Shown here: positions 1 to 8,809 of the stretch, one piece after another
Layout of the letters: each line of letters starts with the position of its first letter
Numbering within the stretch: position 1 is the first letter of the stretch
From: Campylobacter concisus
GTDB lineage: Bacteria > Campylobacterota > Campylobacteria > Campylobacterales > Campylobacteraceae
Assembly: GCF_002913045.1 (NCBI RefSeq)
Contig: NZ_PPAF01000038.1
Coordinates: 1-64,000 of the forward strand
Direction of reading: 5' to 3'
Length of the DNA stretch: 64,000 nt
Program-made: the position numbers and the translations under genes
The notes under the pieces: generated by a model
Told to the model about the DNA's origin: nothing
The model's database searches: none
Seen by the model: only the letters and a program-made list of their open reading frames with translations

Positions 1-771
1 ATAAAGATGATAAGCTTGGTATAAATTTATTAAGTAAAGAGAATATGGATGAATTTATTAGCTCTTTTAATGAATCAAAGAGTTTAACTAGAGTAGATAG
101 TGGTATGTGGGAAGATGGGGATGAGGAAGTCTTAGTAAAAGTGGAGATGAGCAATGAGATAGTTTTTCCACTAAAAATCAAGCCTTTAAATAATAGAGGT
201 ATGGAATATGACCGGACGCTTATGTTGGGAGACAAGGGCGAGAGCCAAGCAATATTTGGCAGAAATAGAAACAATGGCAAAAGACAACACGCCGCAAGAG
301 ATCTATATACAGATATGCCTTTTAAAAAGAATGTAGACATAAAAACATTTAAGTCAGATGTAGAGATAGTATCTATAGCTGATGGCGAAGTAATAAAGAC
401 TGGTAATTTTTACTGTAAAACCGATCACATAACGATACAATACGACACAGTAGAATTTGGTAGCTTTATAATAAGATATGGCGAGGTTGATCCTTCAAGA
501 GTAAAAGTAAAAGCGGGTGATATGGTGCGAAAAGGTCAGGTTATTAGGATATTCTGGACTAATGATTGATAACGGTGATCACCCAAATATAGTTGATAAA
601 AAAATAGTAACCATGCTTCACTTTGAGTGCTTTACAAATGGAGCCAACAAAGATGATCCTTTAACCGTCACCAATGATCCAAACAATAAATTTAAAAGGC
701 GTAAAGACTTAGCAGATCCTATTGAGATATTAAAAGAGGGATATAAAAATACTTTTGGGGAAATATTATGA
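1..771 (+). pseudogene. M23 peptidase, probable antibacterial effector, frameshifted and cut by window edge
   Basis: The reading frame is already open at base 3, so the N-terminus lies outside the window. It encodes an M23 (LytM-type) zinc peptidase domain of the kind used as peptidoglycan-cleaving secreted effectors. Visible marks are HAARDLYT, which gives the HxxxD zinc ligands, then IADGEVIK, FIIRYGEVD and [12 protein letters not shown]. At about base 546 one extra A shifts the frame: KGQVI ends in a short wrong tail (stop 567-569), while [18 protein letters not shown] and the C-terminal [20 protein letters not shown] continue in the next frame to a stop at 769-771. The usual HxH motif reads MLH, so its first His is absent although the zinc-binding His stays. 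A secreted-protein gene follows with a 4-base overlap, as in effector/immunity pairs. Family assignment is firm; export by a type VI system is inference. Confidence 0.8.
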
Positions 772-1241
772 GGATAATCTTTAAAATAATCTTAGCTTTA
801 CTTATAGCTGTAAATTTATCATTTGCAACAGATGATTATATAGATGATTATTATGATAGCTGGAAGCAAAAGACAATATCAAAAAAGTTTTTGAGTCAAG
901 GTTGCAAAACAATATCAAAATACATTTGGAATGAAAGCAAGGTTTCCTATCGTCAAACAAATATATTAAATATATACAAAGAGCCTATTTTAAATTTATA
1001 TGGAGACTACGACTTAAAAATTAAAGAAATACAACATCTAAAAAATCAAAAATGCAAAGAGTGTAATAAAAATTTTTGTTACGACTTTAATTTTAAGTGG
1101 TTAAACAACAAAAGTCTTTTGGTACAACTATATTTTCATGCTGATAAATATTCTAAATCAAGCTGTGAATTATGGCTATATGAAGAAGAAGATGGTAGCG
1201 TAGATGTATATAGTTTTACGTCTAAAAATTTACCCGATTAA
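768..1241 (+). CDS. small secreted protein, candidate immunity protein (copy A)
   Basis: The 157-residue product has a clear Sec signal peptide ([19 protein letters not shown], cut after FA, about residue 21), so it should be periplasmic. The mature part is charged, has several Cys including CKECNKNFC, and ends [15 protein letters not shown] then FTSKNLPD. I recognise no named family. The ATG overlaps the stop of the M23 effector relic (768-771), and a paralogue follows directly. A periplasmic protein translationally coupled to a peptidoglycan hydrolase is the normal layout of an antibacterial effector with its immunity protein; that role is inferred from context only. Confidence 0.75.
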   Translation: MRIIFKIILALLIAVNLSFATDDYIDDYYDSWKQKTISKKFLSQGCKTISKYIWNESKVSYRQTNILNIYKEPILNLYGDYDLKIKEIQHLKNQKCKECNKNFCYDFNFKWLNNKSLLVQLYFHADKYSKSSCELWLYEEEDGSVDVYSFTSKNLPD

Positions 1242-1258
1242 TAATGAACGATATATTT

Positions 1259-1711
1259 ATGAAATCAATCTTTAAAATAATCTTAGCTTTACTTTTAGCT
1301 GTAAATTTATCATTTGCAACAGATGATCATGATAATAGCTGGGAAAAAAAGACAATACCTAAAAAGTTTTTGAATAAAGACTGTAAAAAGCTTGCAAAGA
1401 AAATTTGGGTTGAAAGTATGGTCACTTACCGCAGAGATACAATATTAAATATGTACAAAGAGCCAATTTTAGATGTTCTCATTTATGAACCTCCTATAAA
1501 AGACATAGAATGTATGAAAAATATAAGATACAAGACCTATGATGCAAATAACTATTCTTATGACTTTGATTTTAAATGGATAAACAAAGACACTCTTTTG
1601 GTTCAGTTCTTTGACACTAATCCTGAAAATATCTGTGAGCTATGGCTATATGAGGAAAAAGACGGTAGCGTAGATGTTTATAAATTTACATCCAAAAATT
1701 TACCTGACTAA
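1259..1711 (+). CDS. small secreted protein, candidate immunity protein (copy B, paralogue of A)
   Basis: This is a tandem paralogue of the preceding gene. The start chosen is the ATG at 1259 (150 residues), because the sequence from there ([19 protein letters not shown]) aligns with the signal peptide of copy A; an in-frame ATG at 1244 would add five residues. The signal-peptide DNA is nearly identical between copies and the C-terminal end ([22 protein letters not shown]) is conserved, but the middle differs strongly. This suggests duplication followed by divergence of the part that would contact a toxin. Function is unproven; the product is periplasmic by its signal sequence. Confidence 0.75.
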   Translation: MKSIFKIILALLLAVNLSFATDDHDNSWEKKTIPKKFLNKDCKKLAKKIWVESMVTYRRDTILNMYKEPILDVLIYEPPIKDIECMKNIRYKTYDANNYSYDFDFKWINKDTLLVQFFDTNPENICELWLYEEKDGSVDVYKFTSKNLPD

Positions 1712-1740
1712 TAAATTTGATAAAAGAATAGAAGATGTAA

Positions 1741-1974
1741 CCTACTTTAGTAGCCGAATATGGAAAGTATGCGATAATGAGTGCTGCTTGGTTTTGGCTT
1801 TCCAATAATTTGCACAAAATAGCAGATGAGAGTAAAAATGACTCAAATAACGAAAATGTAGTGGATAAAATAACTTATGTTATTAATAGGGGGACCGACA
1901 ACCAAAGCAAAAGAGATAGAAAAGAAAATTACACAAGGATTAGAAATGCTGAAATTTTTCAAATTTTTAAATAG
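1741..1974 (+). pseudogene. 3' stub of a GH19 chitinase/lysozyme-like effector
   Basis: An open frame from 1741, just after a TAA at 1738, encodes only the last ~77 residues of a glycoside hydrolase family 19 domain. The diagnostic stretch is SAAWFWLSNNLHKIAD, followed by a VINRGTDN turn and a basic KRDRKENYTRI end, which fits the C-terminus of phage and effector GH19 muramidases. The catalytic N-terminal part is missing, so the gene is a remnant. Its stop (1972-1974) lies inside the following lipoprotein gene, giving a 29-base overlap as expected for a coupled effector and immunity gene. The identification rests on one motif block. Confidence 0.6.
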
Positions 1975-2506
1975 TGCATTTTTATTATTATCATTGCTGG
2001 CTTGCAATGGTATGGGAAAAGATGAAATACCAAATTTTAAATACAAAGACACATCTAACTATTATTTTAAAATAGGCAGTGATAGCTATTCTGTAAAGAT
2101 TTTACGTAATTATAATGAGGACAACCTGGGGCGGGCGATAGACATAAAAGAGTGTGCTATTATTTACAAAGAGAAAATGAAAAAATGGAGTTTTTGTTAC
2201 GACGATATGTCTATGTGGAGCGTTACGGCTAGTGGTAATATAATTGAGTTTAAAGGCGGAACCCAAGACAGAGATGGAAATATAGTGGACTTTTATATAC
2301 TTTTTAAAAAATTAGTATCGGAATTTTATTTGTATGAGTACATTTGGAAATTTGGGTATATAGATAAAGCTACAAACGATGAAAAGATTAGTAAAGTAGA
2401 AAATTACTATACGAATCATGATAAAGATGATAGACTTTATATAAATCAAATCACTCCAAAAATTCTTAATGACATGAGAAAAAATTTTATGAAAAATAAG
2501 CAGTAA
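1946..2506 (+). CDS. lipoprotein, candidate immunity protein for the GH19 effector
   Basis: Start chosen at ATG 1946, preceded by AAGGA about 7 bases upstream. The frame is open further 5' but only overlaps the GH19 stub. The 186-residue product begins with a lipoprotein signal, FLNSAFLLLSLLAC, whose lipobox LLAC gives a lipidated Cys near residue 19, so it should be membrane-anchored on the periplasmic side. The rest is rich in Tyr, Lys and Asp (SDSYSVKILRNYNED, CAIIYKEKMKKWSFCYDD) and matches no family I know. A periplasmic lipoprotein overlapping a muramidase gene suggests an immunity protein; this is inference. Confidence 0.7.
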   Translation: MLKFFKFLNSAFLLLSLLACNGMGKDEIPNFKYKDTSNYYFKIGSDSYSVKILRNYNEDNLGRAIDIKECAIIYKEKMKKWSFCYDDMSMWSVTASGNIIEFKGGTQDRDGNIVDFYILFKKLVSEFYLYEYIWKFGYIDKATNDEKISKVENYYTNHDKDDRLYINQITPKILNDMRKNFMKNKQ

Positions 2507-2639
2507 CTAGGTAATTTGAGCAACATATTAAAAAGTAAATATATTTATAGGACAAAAATTTATATGTTTTTGAGCTCTTAATACTTAGCAAAGCCACTAG
2601 AATATCGACCGGAAAATTCAAATAAATAGAAAATAGTGA

Positions 2640-2948
2640 GGTAAAGGTAACTTAACAGTCATAGATGATCCAATTAGTATCAGAAATATTTTGCAAAAAG
2701 CAAATATAATAAAAGATTTCACTACAAATTCTGGTATAAAACTTGGCGACAAACAAGACCAAATTTTAAAGAAACTAGGTAAACCAAACGATCTACAAGA
2801 AAAAAACGCCATTTCTATCGTCACCTACATCACTGAGCAAAATGAAAGCAAACTCTTACAAGAATTTGATATGTCACTCTACTATGAGAAATTCATCTTT
2901 TCTAATGGAGTTTTAAAAGAGTATGAATTTGGATTTGAGTACCCGTGA
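2640..2948 (+). pseudogene. 5'-truncated relic of a secreted immunity-like protein
   Basis: The frame opens after a TGA at 2637 and codes for about 102 residues, with no signal peptide and no good start; an internal TTG lies at 2691. The readable part includes GIKLGDKQDQILKKLGKPND, a beta-hairpin/helix motif common in small periplasmic or lipoprotein domains of the SmpA/OmlA style, then FIFSNGVLKEYEFGFEYP. It looks like the C-terminal half of a further exported protein whose 5' end was deleted. The preceding 133 bases (2507-2639) hold nothing I can identify. Confidence 0.45.
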
Positions 2949-3019
2949 TATTCCGCGGATCAGGATATTAATTCCATAGAGTAGCAAAAGATATTTTACG
3001 GCCTAAAAGCGTAGAATTT

Positions 3020-4051
3020 TTACTCTTCGTCCAAATTTATTTCAGGTAGTTTTTCTTCTATAAAACTCTTATCTTTTTTGGTAGCTGGTGTAACTTCGCT
3101 CGCTTTTTTTAAAAGCCCATCAAGCCCTTGTCTTGCCAAACGCTCATTTAGCTGCTCTGGCGTATCTTTCACACCATCAAGATCGCTTAAATCGTCAAAT
3201 TCTTCATCGTCTTCTTTTTGGATCTTTATCTCGTAATCAAGCTTGCCATTAAGCCTTGCTAACTCGTCGCTTATCGCAGAGCAAAAGACCTCGCTATATC
3301 CCCTGTGAGCGCAGTTTTTGGTTAGAAATTCACTCATCACATTTAGGTGATTTATGTAGTCATCTTGCAAGATATTTGCCTGCAAAAGCTCAAATTTCAA
3401 AAAGAGCCAGTAGGTGTTAAGCACGTCGCTTTCGCAGTATTCATTTATCTTATCAAGCTCGCCTGCATAGTATAGCTCAAGCACCTGATCGCCGTGCACG
3501 TCGTACTTGCCAGGTAAATTTAAACTAGCGCAAAGTGTGTCAAGCTTTAGTCCTCTTACGCTTCCAAAATCGCTTATAAAATCAAGCAGATCAAGGTGAA
3601 ATTTAGGCGAATACCTTGCCCTATAATTTTCCCATTTATTTTTATTTAGCTCTTTGTTTTCGCTCTCGTAATACGCCGCTGCATTTAGATTGTAGCGCAT
3701 CGCACGCACCATTAGCATCGGTAGGTCAAAGCCACGGCCGTTAAAGCTAACAAGCCTTGGGTTATAGTCATTTATAAATTTTAAAAATTTAGCGATGATC
3801 TCGCGCTCATCCTTGCCCTCCATCGTGCTAACTTTTAAAAATTTACCGTACTCATCAGCCATTACCGCAGAGATCGCGACCACTCTATGAAACATCACAG
3901 GCAAAAAATCACTACCACTGGCCTCTTTTTGCAAGGCCATCGCTTGCACGCTCACATCTTCATCGCTCCCATCAATGCCATAAATTTTTCTTATCAAATT
4001 TGCATCAGGTATCGTCTCGCAGTCAAAGACACAGATGTAACTTTTCGCCAT
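3020..4051 (-). CDS. DnaQ-like 3'-5' exonuclease (PolB-type exonuclease domain)
   Basis: The 343-residue protein has an RNase H-fold exonuclease domain. Exo I is seen as FDCETIPD near the N-terminus, Exo II as NGRGFDLPML, and Exo III as YCESDVLNTY, a YxxxD pattern, so it belongs to the DEDDy class related to the proofreading domain of family B polymerases. No polymerase domain is present. The C-terminal ~80 residues are acidic and low complexity and probably disordered. It is transcribed away from waaC across a 63-base gap containing a T9 tract (4071-4079). The likely role is single-strand DNA trimming in repair; the substrate is unknown. Confidence 0.8.
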   Translation of the reverse strand: MAKSYICVFDCETIPDANLIRKIYGIDGSDEDVSVQAMALQKEASGSDFLPVMFHRVVAISAVMADEYGKFLKVSTMEGKDEREIIAKFLKFINDYNPRLVSFNGRGFDLPMLMVRAMRYNLNAAAYYESENKELNKNKWENYRARYSPKFHLDLLDFISDFGSVRGLKLDTLCASLNLPGKYDVHGDQVLELYYAGELDKINEYCESDVLNTYWLFLKFELLQANILQDDYINHLNVMSEFLTKNCAHRGYSEVFCSAISDELARLNGKLDYEIKIQKEDDEEFDDLSDLDGVKDTPEQLNERLARQGLDGLLKKASEVTPATKKDKSFIEEKLPEINLDEE

Positions 4052-4114
4052 TTTAGCCCTTTTTTAAGCATTTTTTTTTAAAATCATACCAAAAATTTAT
4101 ATCTAAAGTGATCA

Positions 4115-5089
4115 ATGCAAAATAAAAATCAACTAAAAATAGCCATCGTCAAACTCTCCGCTCTTGGGGATATCGTGCATGCAGCTATTGTGCTTCAGTT
4201 TATCAAAAAGCACTATCCAAATGCTCATATCACGTGGCTAGTTGATGCTCGTTTCGCAAGCCTTTTAAAAGATCATCCGCTTATCGACGAGCTAGTCGTT
4301 TTACCACTTAAAGAGAGCTTTAAAAAGAGCTACAAGATCATAAAAACGCTTGGTAAATTTGACAAAGTGATCGATCTGCAAGGACTTTTTAAATCAGCTG
4401 TCGTCGCAAAAATAATATGCAAGCAAACTTATGGCTTTAGTAGAGAAAGTATCAAAGAAAAGATCGCAGCTAGGCTTTATAGACATAAATTTAAAATTGA
4501 TTACAACGAAAATATAATCATTAGAAATTTGGCACTTGTGGCTTTCGCTCTAAATTTTAGCTTTGAAGCAAGTGAAATTTTAGAAAAAGCACCTTGCTTT
4601 GAAGTAAGTGAAATTTATAAAAATGAAAGTGGTAAAAAACGCGTTTTAATCGCTGCCTTTGCAAGCGAAGAGAGCAAAATTTATAACAAATTTAAAGATG
4701 TGATTAGGCTACTTGATGGATGTGAAATTTACCTTTGCTACGGAAGTGAGAGCGAGAAAGTAAGGGCTGAGGCGATCATCTCAGGCACCTCAGCAAAGCT
4801 ACTTGAAAAACTTAGCATAAAAGAGATGATAAGCTTCATTACAAGCTGTGATTTAGTAATTGGCAACGATAGTGGCCTAACGCACCTTGCTTGGGCTGTA
4901 AATAGGCCTTCTATCACACTTTTTGGCAACCGTCCAAGCCACAGAAATGCTTACATCACGGATAAAAATTTAGTTATAGATATGGGCAAGCAAATAGACG
5001 CGAGAAGTATCGATAAAAACGACTTTTGTATAAAAGAAATTTACCCAGAAACAGTTGCAAATTTTGCAAAAAGGCTACTTCATGGATAA
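4115..5089 (+). CDS. waaC: lipopolysaccharide heptosyltransferase I
   Basis: GT9-family transferase of 324 residues that adds the first heptose to Kdo of the LOS inner core, using ADP-heptose at the inner face of the cytoplasmic membrane. The N-terminal KIAIVKLSALGDIVHAA is typical of WaaC, and the C-terminal donor site is seen as IGNDSGLTHLAWAVNRPSI. Length fits the family. It is the first gene of the plus-strand LOS arm and overlaps htrB by 8 bases, the order usual at the start of Campylobacter LOS loci. Confidence 0.9.
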   Translation: MQNKNQLKIAIVKLSALGDIVHAAIVLQFIKKHYPNAHITWLVDARFASLLKDHPLIDELVVLPLKESFKKSYKIIKTLGKFDKVIDLQGLFKSAVVAKIICKQTYGFSRESIKEKIAARLYRHKFKIDYNENIIIRNLALVAFALNFSFEASEILEKAPCFEVSEIYKNESGKKRVLIAAFASEESKIYNKFKDVIRLLDGCEIYLCYGSESEKVRAEAIISGTSAKLLEKLSIKEMISFITSCDLVIGNDSGLTHLAWAVNRPSITLFGNRPSHRNAYITDKNLVIDMGKQIDARSIDKNDFCIKEIYPETVANFAKRLLHG

Positions 5090-5975
5090 GCTATATCTAG
5101 CTGGCTTTTACACCTTGAAATTTTTTATATTTTTACTGCCTCACTCACTTCAAAATTTGCTTGCAAAATTTTTAGCTTTTGCGTTTATGAAACTTAAAAA
5201 AAAGAGATTTCATATCGTTATGACAAATTTAGATCTTGCGTTTGGCGAGTCAAAAACTAAAGAAGAGAAGCTAGAAATCGCAAAAAAATGCTACTACAAC
5301 TTTGCAAAATATCTTGGTATAAATTTCATCCTAAATCAAAACACGACAAAGCAAAAGATACTTGATCAAGTTGTTTTTAAAAATGAGCATTTTTTACTTG
5401 ATGCGATGAAGTCTGGCAGGCCTATCATAGTTACAACTGCGCATTTTGGGCAGTGGGAGATATTTGGCCTAGCAGTTGCAGCTCATTTTGGACCGTCTTC
5501 AGTGCTTGGCAGAAGGCTTGATAGCAGCGTCATGGATAAAATTTTAAGAGCAAATAGATCGCAGTTTGACGTGGAGCTCATTGACAAAGATGGCGGCGCA
5601 AAAGACATCTTAAAAGCGCTAAAAGCTAGGCGAATAGTGGGAATTTTAGTCGATCAAAATACCGCTCCAAAAGATGGCATAAAGGTGAAATTTTTTGACA
5701 AAGATGTACTTCACACACCAGCTGCGAGCGTGCTAGCTCAAAAAACAAACGCCCTAATAATTAATGCATTTATCTATCAAAAAGATGAAAATATAAGTGA
5801 AATTTGCTTTTCGCCAGCCATTGATATAAATAAATTTGACAAAGAAGAGGCGGTGCAAAAAGTAACGCAAATGCAGTGTAGCGCGTGCGAAGAGATGGTT
5901 AGAGCAAGGCCTGAGGAGTACTTTTGGTTTCACCAAAGGTTTAAGAGATTTTACAAAAATGAATATAAATGCTAA
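5082..5975 (+). CDS. htrB: lipid A biosynthesis late acyltransferase (HtrB/WaaM)
   Basis: Start chosen at ATG 5082 (297 residues), which overlaps the waaC stop; a longer upstream frame only repeats waaC sequence. The enzyme transfers a secondary acyl chain to Kdo2-lipid A at the inner membrane. A hydrophobic N-terminal helix (FYTLKFFIFLLPHSL) is followed by the HX4E catalytic motif in TTAHFGQWEIF and by the GILVDQN block. A run of eight A at 5196-5203 lies within the codons for KLKKKR. The next gene starts inside its last codons (7-base overlap). Confidence 0.9.
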   Translation: MDKLYLAGFYTLKFFIFLLPHSLQNLLAKFLAFAFMKLKKKRFHIVMTNLDLAFGESKTKEEKLEIAKKCYYNFAKYLGINFILNQNTTKQKILDQVVFKNEHFLLDAMKSGRPIIVTTAHFGQWEIFGLAVAAHFGPSSVLGRRLDSSVMDKILRANRSQFDVELIDKDGGAKDILKALKARRIVGILVDQNTAPKDGIKVKFFDKDVLHTPAASVLAQKTNALIINAFIYQKDENISEICFSPAIDINKFDKEEAVQKVTQMQCSACEEMVRARPEEYFWFHQRFKRFYKNEYKC

Positions 5976-6673
5976 GTGTCGTCATCTTAACTTTTAACAG
6001 CCAAAAATATCTGCAAGAAGTGCTAGAAAGTACAAATTTTGCAGATGAGGTCATTGTGGTTGATAGTGGCTCAAGCGATGGCACAAAGCAAATTTGTCAA
6101 AATTTTAGTAATGTTAAATTCTACGAGCAAGCATGGCTTGGATTTGGCGCACAAAAGCAAAAGGGAGTGGATCTAGCTAAAAATGAGTGGATCTTTGTGC
6201 TTGACAGCGACGAGGTGATCACTGATGAACTTAAAAACGAGATCATAGATACGCTAAAAGAGCCAAAATTTATGGCTTACAACGTAGCTAGGCTAAATTT
6301 TTTCTTTGGTAAAGCGATCAAAAATATGGGGCTCTATCCAGACTACACAGTGAGGCTTTTTAACAAAAATTTTGCCAAATTTGATGGCAGAGCCGTGCAT
6401 GAAAAGGTCATTTTAAATGATGACTCACAAAAGCTTGGAACGCTTAAAAATCACTTCTTGCATTACGCATATGAGAGCATCGAGCAGTTTATCGCTAAGC
6501 AAAATCGCTACTCAAGCATGGGCGCAAAAAAGAATTTATTTAAAGCTCTAACAAGCCCAGCGTGGACATTTTTTAAGCTTTATGTGCTAAAAGGCGGCTT
6601 TAAAGAGGGCTTTGCGGGCTATGTTATCGCTAGACTTTACGCTCAGTACACATTTTGGAAATATATAAAATGA
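5969..6673 (+). CDS. family 2 glycosyltransferase, LOS core (WaaE/LgtF-type)
   Basis: GT-A fold transferase of 234 residues. The nucleotide-binding start reads SVVILTFNSQKYLQEVL, then VIVVDSGSSDGTKQI and the metal-binding DSDE in FVLDSDEVIT. Its size and the central YPDYTVRLFNK stretch fit the WaaE/KdtX and LgtF N-domain group, which adds glucose to the first heptose. In C. jejuni LgtF is a two-domain protein of about 515 residues; here only the one-domain form is present. It overlaps htrB and the next GT9 gene, so it is part of the same LOS operon. The sugar specificity is inferred. Confidence 0.85.
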   Translation: MLSVVILTFNSQKYLQEVLESTNFADEVIVVDSGSSDGTKQICQNFSNVKFYEQAWLGFGAQKQKGVDLAKNEWIFVLDSDEVITDELKNEIIDTLKEPKFMAYNVARLNFFFGKAIKNMGLYPDYTVRLFNKNFAKFDGRAVHEKVILNDDSQKLGTLKNHFLHYAYESIEQFIAKQNRYSSMGAKKNLFKALTSPAWTFFKLYVLKGGFKEGFAGYVIARLYAQYTFWKYIK

Positions 6674-7731
6674 AAATACTTGTAATTAAATTTAGAAATA
6701 TCGGCGACGTACTTTTAACCACGCCACTCATTGAAAATTTGCACCACTACTACCCAGACGCAACCATCAACTTTGCCCTAAACAAAGGCACAGAAGCGAT
6801 GATAGAAGGAAATCCTTACATAAACAAAATCCACATTTACGATAGACAAAGTGCAAATTCTGGCTTTTTTAAAAAACTAATTACTGAGATAAAATTTATA
6901 AAAGCCATCAAAAAAGAAAAATACGATATGGCCGTACAAACAACCACAGGGGATCGCGGCATCATCATCTCAAAATACGCAAAGATCAAAAAAATAGTAG
7001 GCTTTCTTGGCAAAAATCAATCAATAAATAAACTTCTAAACGTCAAAGCGAAATACTATGAAAATTTTTCACATACGATCGATCATAATCTAAACGCTTT
7101 AAGAGCTTTGGGGTTTGAACCGGTTAGCAAAAAGGTGAGCGTATTTTCAGACGAGAGCGTGGAGCATCTAAATTTACCAAAACGCTTTGTACATATGCAT
7201 CTTACAAGTCGCTGGATGTTTAAATGCGCAAACGATGAGAGCATGGCAGAGCTCATTGACTACTGCGAAAATGAGCTTGACGTAAAGGTCGTGCTAACAA
7301 GCGACAATAAAGAAAATGAGCTAGAAAAGCTAGCAAGCGTACTAAAAATTTGCAAGAGTGAGCCCATAAATTTAGGCGGCAAGCTAAATTTGAAACAAAC
7401 GATCGCCCTATCAAAGTGCTCAAGCCTTTTTATCGGAGTGGATACAGCTATCATGCACATCGCTGCGGCAAATGACGTGCCTGTGATCGCTTTTTTTGGT
7501 CCAAGCAATGCTTTTGAGTGGGGGCCTTGGGATAACTCACTCATGGAAAATGGCTACACAGCGCAAAATGGCATCCAAAATATGGGCAAACACATCGTCT
7601 ATCAAAAAGACTGGGACTTTGTACCTTGCGATAAAGAAGGTATAGCAAAGCATGGCATAGAAAAGACCTTGATGGATTTTAGCGACGAAATGCCAAAAAT
7701 AAAAGCCAAAATAAAAGAAATTTTAGGATAG
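6670..7731 (+). CDS. family 9 glycosyltransferase, heptosyltransferase-like (WaaQ/WaaF type)
   Basis: Start set at ATG 6670 (353 residues) in an ATGA overlap with the previous stop; the five residues before it in the longer frame are not homologous. The N-terminus KILVIKFRNIGDVLLTTPL is characteristic of ADP-heptose transferases, and the donor site appears as FIGVDTAIMHIAAANDVPVI followed by FFGPSNAFEWGPW. It resembles WaaQ (heptosyltransferase III) more than WaaF, but I cannot separate the two by eye. No second GT9 gene that is clearly WaaF occurs in the window. Confidence 0.85.
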   Translation: MKILVIKFRNIGDVLLTTPLIENLHHYYPDATINFALNKGTEAMIEGNPYINKIHIYDRQSANSGFFKKLITEIKFIKAIKKEKYDMAVQTTTGDRGIIISKYAKIKKIVGFLGKNQSINKLLNVKAKYYENFSHTIDHNLNALRALGFEPVSKKVSVFSDESVEHLNLPKRFVHMHLTSRWMFKCANDESMAELIDYCENELDVKVVLTSDNKENELEKLASVLKICKSEPINLGGKLNLKQTIALSKCSSLFIGVDTAIMHIAAANDVPVIAFFGPSNAFEWGPWDNSLMENGYTAQNGIQNMGKHIVYQKDWDFVPCDKEGIAKHGIEKTLMDFSDEMPKIKAKIKEILG

Positions 7732-7735
7732 ACGG

Positions 7736-8809
7736 ATGAATATTCTTCACACGCAGACACTTTTTAACTGGGGTGGCGAGCAAAATAAGACGCTAAACGA
7801 GATGCGTTTTATGCGCGAGATGGGTCATAATGTCATACTTTTTTGCAACCCAAACTCTCAGATAGAAAGCATTGCAAAAGAAGAAGGCTTTAGTGTTATA
7901 GTACAAGAGATGAATAAGAAAAATTTTCATAAAAGCGTGCCAGCACTTTGCGAAGCGATAAGCTCAAACAAGATAGATGCCTTGATCACGCATGGCTCGA
8001 CTGATAGCTGGGTTGGAGCCGTTGCTGGACTATTTTACCGAAGCAAAGGCGTTAAATTTTACAAGGAAAGGCATAATCTTTTTCCTATAAAAGGCTTTCT
8101 CTCAAAACTCATGCACAAAAGACTATTTGATAAAATTTTATACATCTCAGATAGTGTCAAAGAGTACCTGCTAAGCATCGGCGTTAGCAAAGATAGGCTA
8201 GTTTTTATGCCGAGTACGGTCGATGTGGAGGCGATAGATGCCACAAAAAGCACATTTAGAGATGAGTTTAATATATCTCAAGATGAACTAGTTATCGGTA
8301 CTTTCACCTCTCTTTACCGCAAAAAAGGCGTCTTTGACTTTGCAAGTGCCGCAAAAGAAATTTTAAAGTCAAAGGATGCGACTATTGTATTTTCTGGCAA
8401 CATTAGTGACAGCACAAAAGAGCAGATCGCCTCTATGTTTGATCAAAAAGATAAGATTATCTTCACTGGCTTTAGAAATGACGCAGCAAATATTATAAAA
8501 AGTTTTGATATCTACGTCTTTGCATCGCACTCTGAGGGGCTTGGTACAGTTTTACTTGAAGCGATGAGCTCAAAAGTGCCAGTCGTTGTCTATGACAACG
8601 CGCCGATGAACGTACTAGTTAAAGATAGAGAGCGTGGGCTTTGTGCTAAAAATTTAGATGAAATTTCACTAAAAGAGTGCATTTTGGAGCTGATAAATGA
8701 GCCTGAAAAAGCTAAAATTTACTCTCAAAATGCCTTTAAATTTGTGGATGAAAACTTTAGCCATAAAGCGCTAAAAGAAGCTATTAAAAATTTACTGGAG
8801 CAAAAATGA
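7736..8809 (+). CDS. family 4 glycosyltransferase, LOS locus
   Basis: GT-B transferase of 357 residues. The N-terminal acceptor domain starts NILHTQTLFNWGGEQNKTL, with the GGxE-type loop. The C-terminal donor domain shows IGTFTSLYRKKGVFDF and then ASHSEGLGTVLLEAMSSKVP, the E-x7-E motif of retaining GT4 enzymes. It lies 4 bases after the GT9 gene and overlaps the deacetylase by 4 bases. It probably adds an outer-core sugar; specificity cannot be read from sequence. Confidence 0.85.
   Translation: MNILHTQTLFNWGGEQNKTLNEMRFMREMGHNVILFCNPNSQIESIAKEEGFSVIVQEMNKKNFHKSVPALCEAISSNKIDALITHGSTDSWVGAVAGLFYRSKGVKFYKERHNLFPIKGFLSKLMHKRLFDKILYISDSVKEYLLSIGVSKDRLVFMPSTVDVEAIDATKSTFRDEFNISQDELVIGTFTSLYRKKGVFDFASAAKEILKSKDATIVFSGNISDSTKEQIASMFDQKDKIIFTGFRNDAANIIKSFDIYVFASHSEGLGTVLLEAMSSKVPVVVYDNAPMNVLVKDRERGLCAKNLDEISLKECILELINEPEKAKIYSQNAFKFVDENFSHKALKEAIKNLLEQK

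Noticed and set aside
1877-1945. Possible frameshift in the GH19 stub at the G5 tract near 1889
   Set aside because: The original frame continues with TDNQSKRDRKENYTRI, which fits a GH19 C-terminus and ends at a natural stop, so no frameshift is needed.
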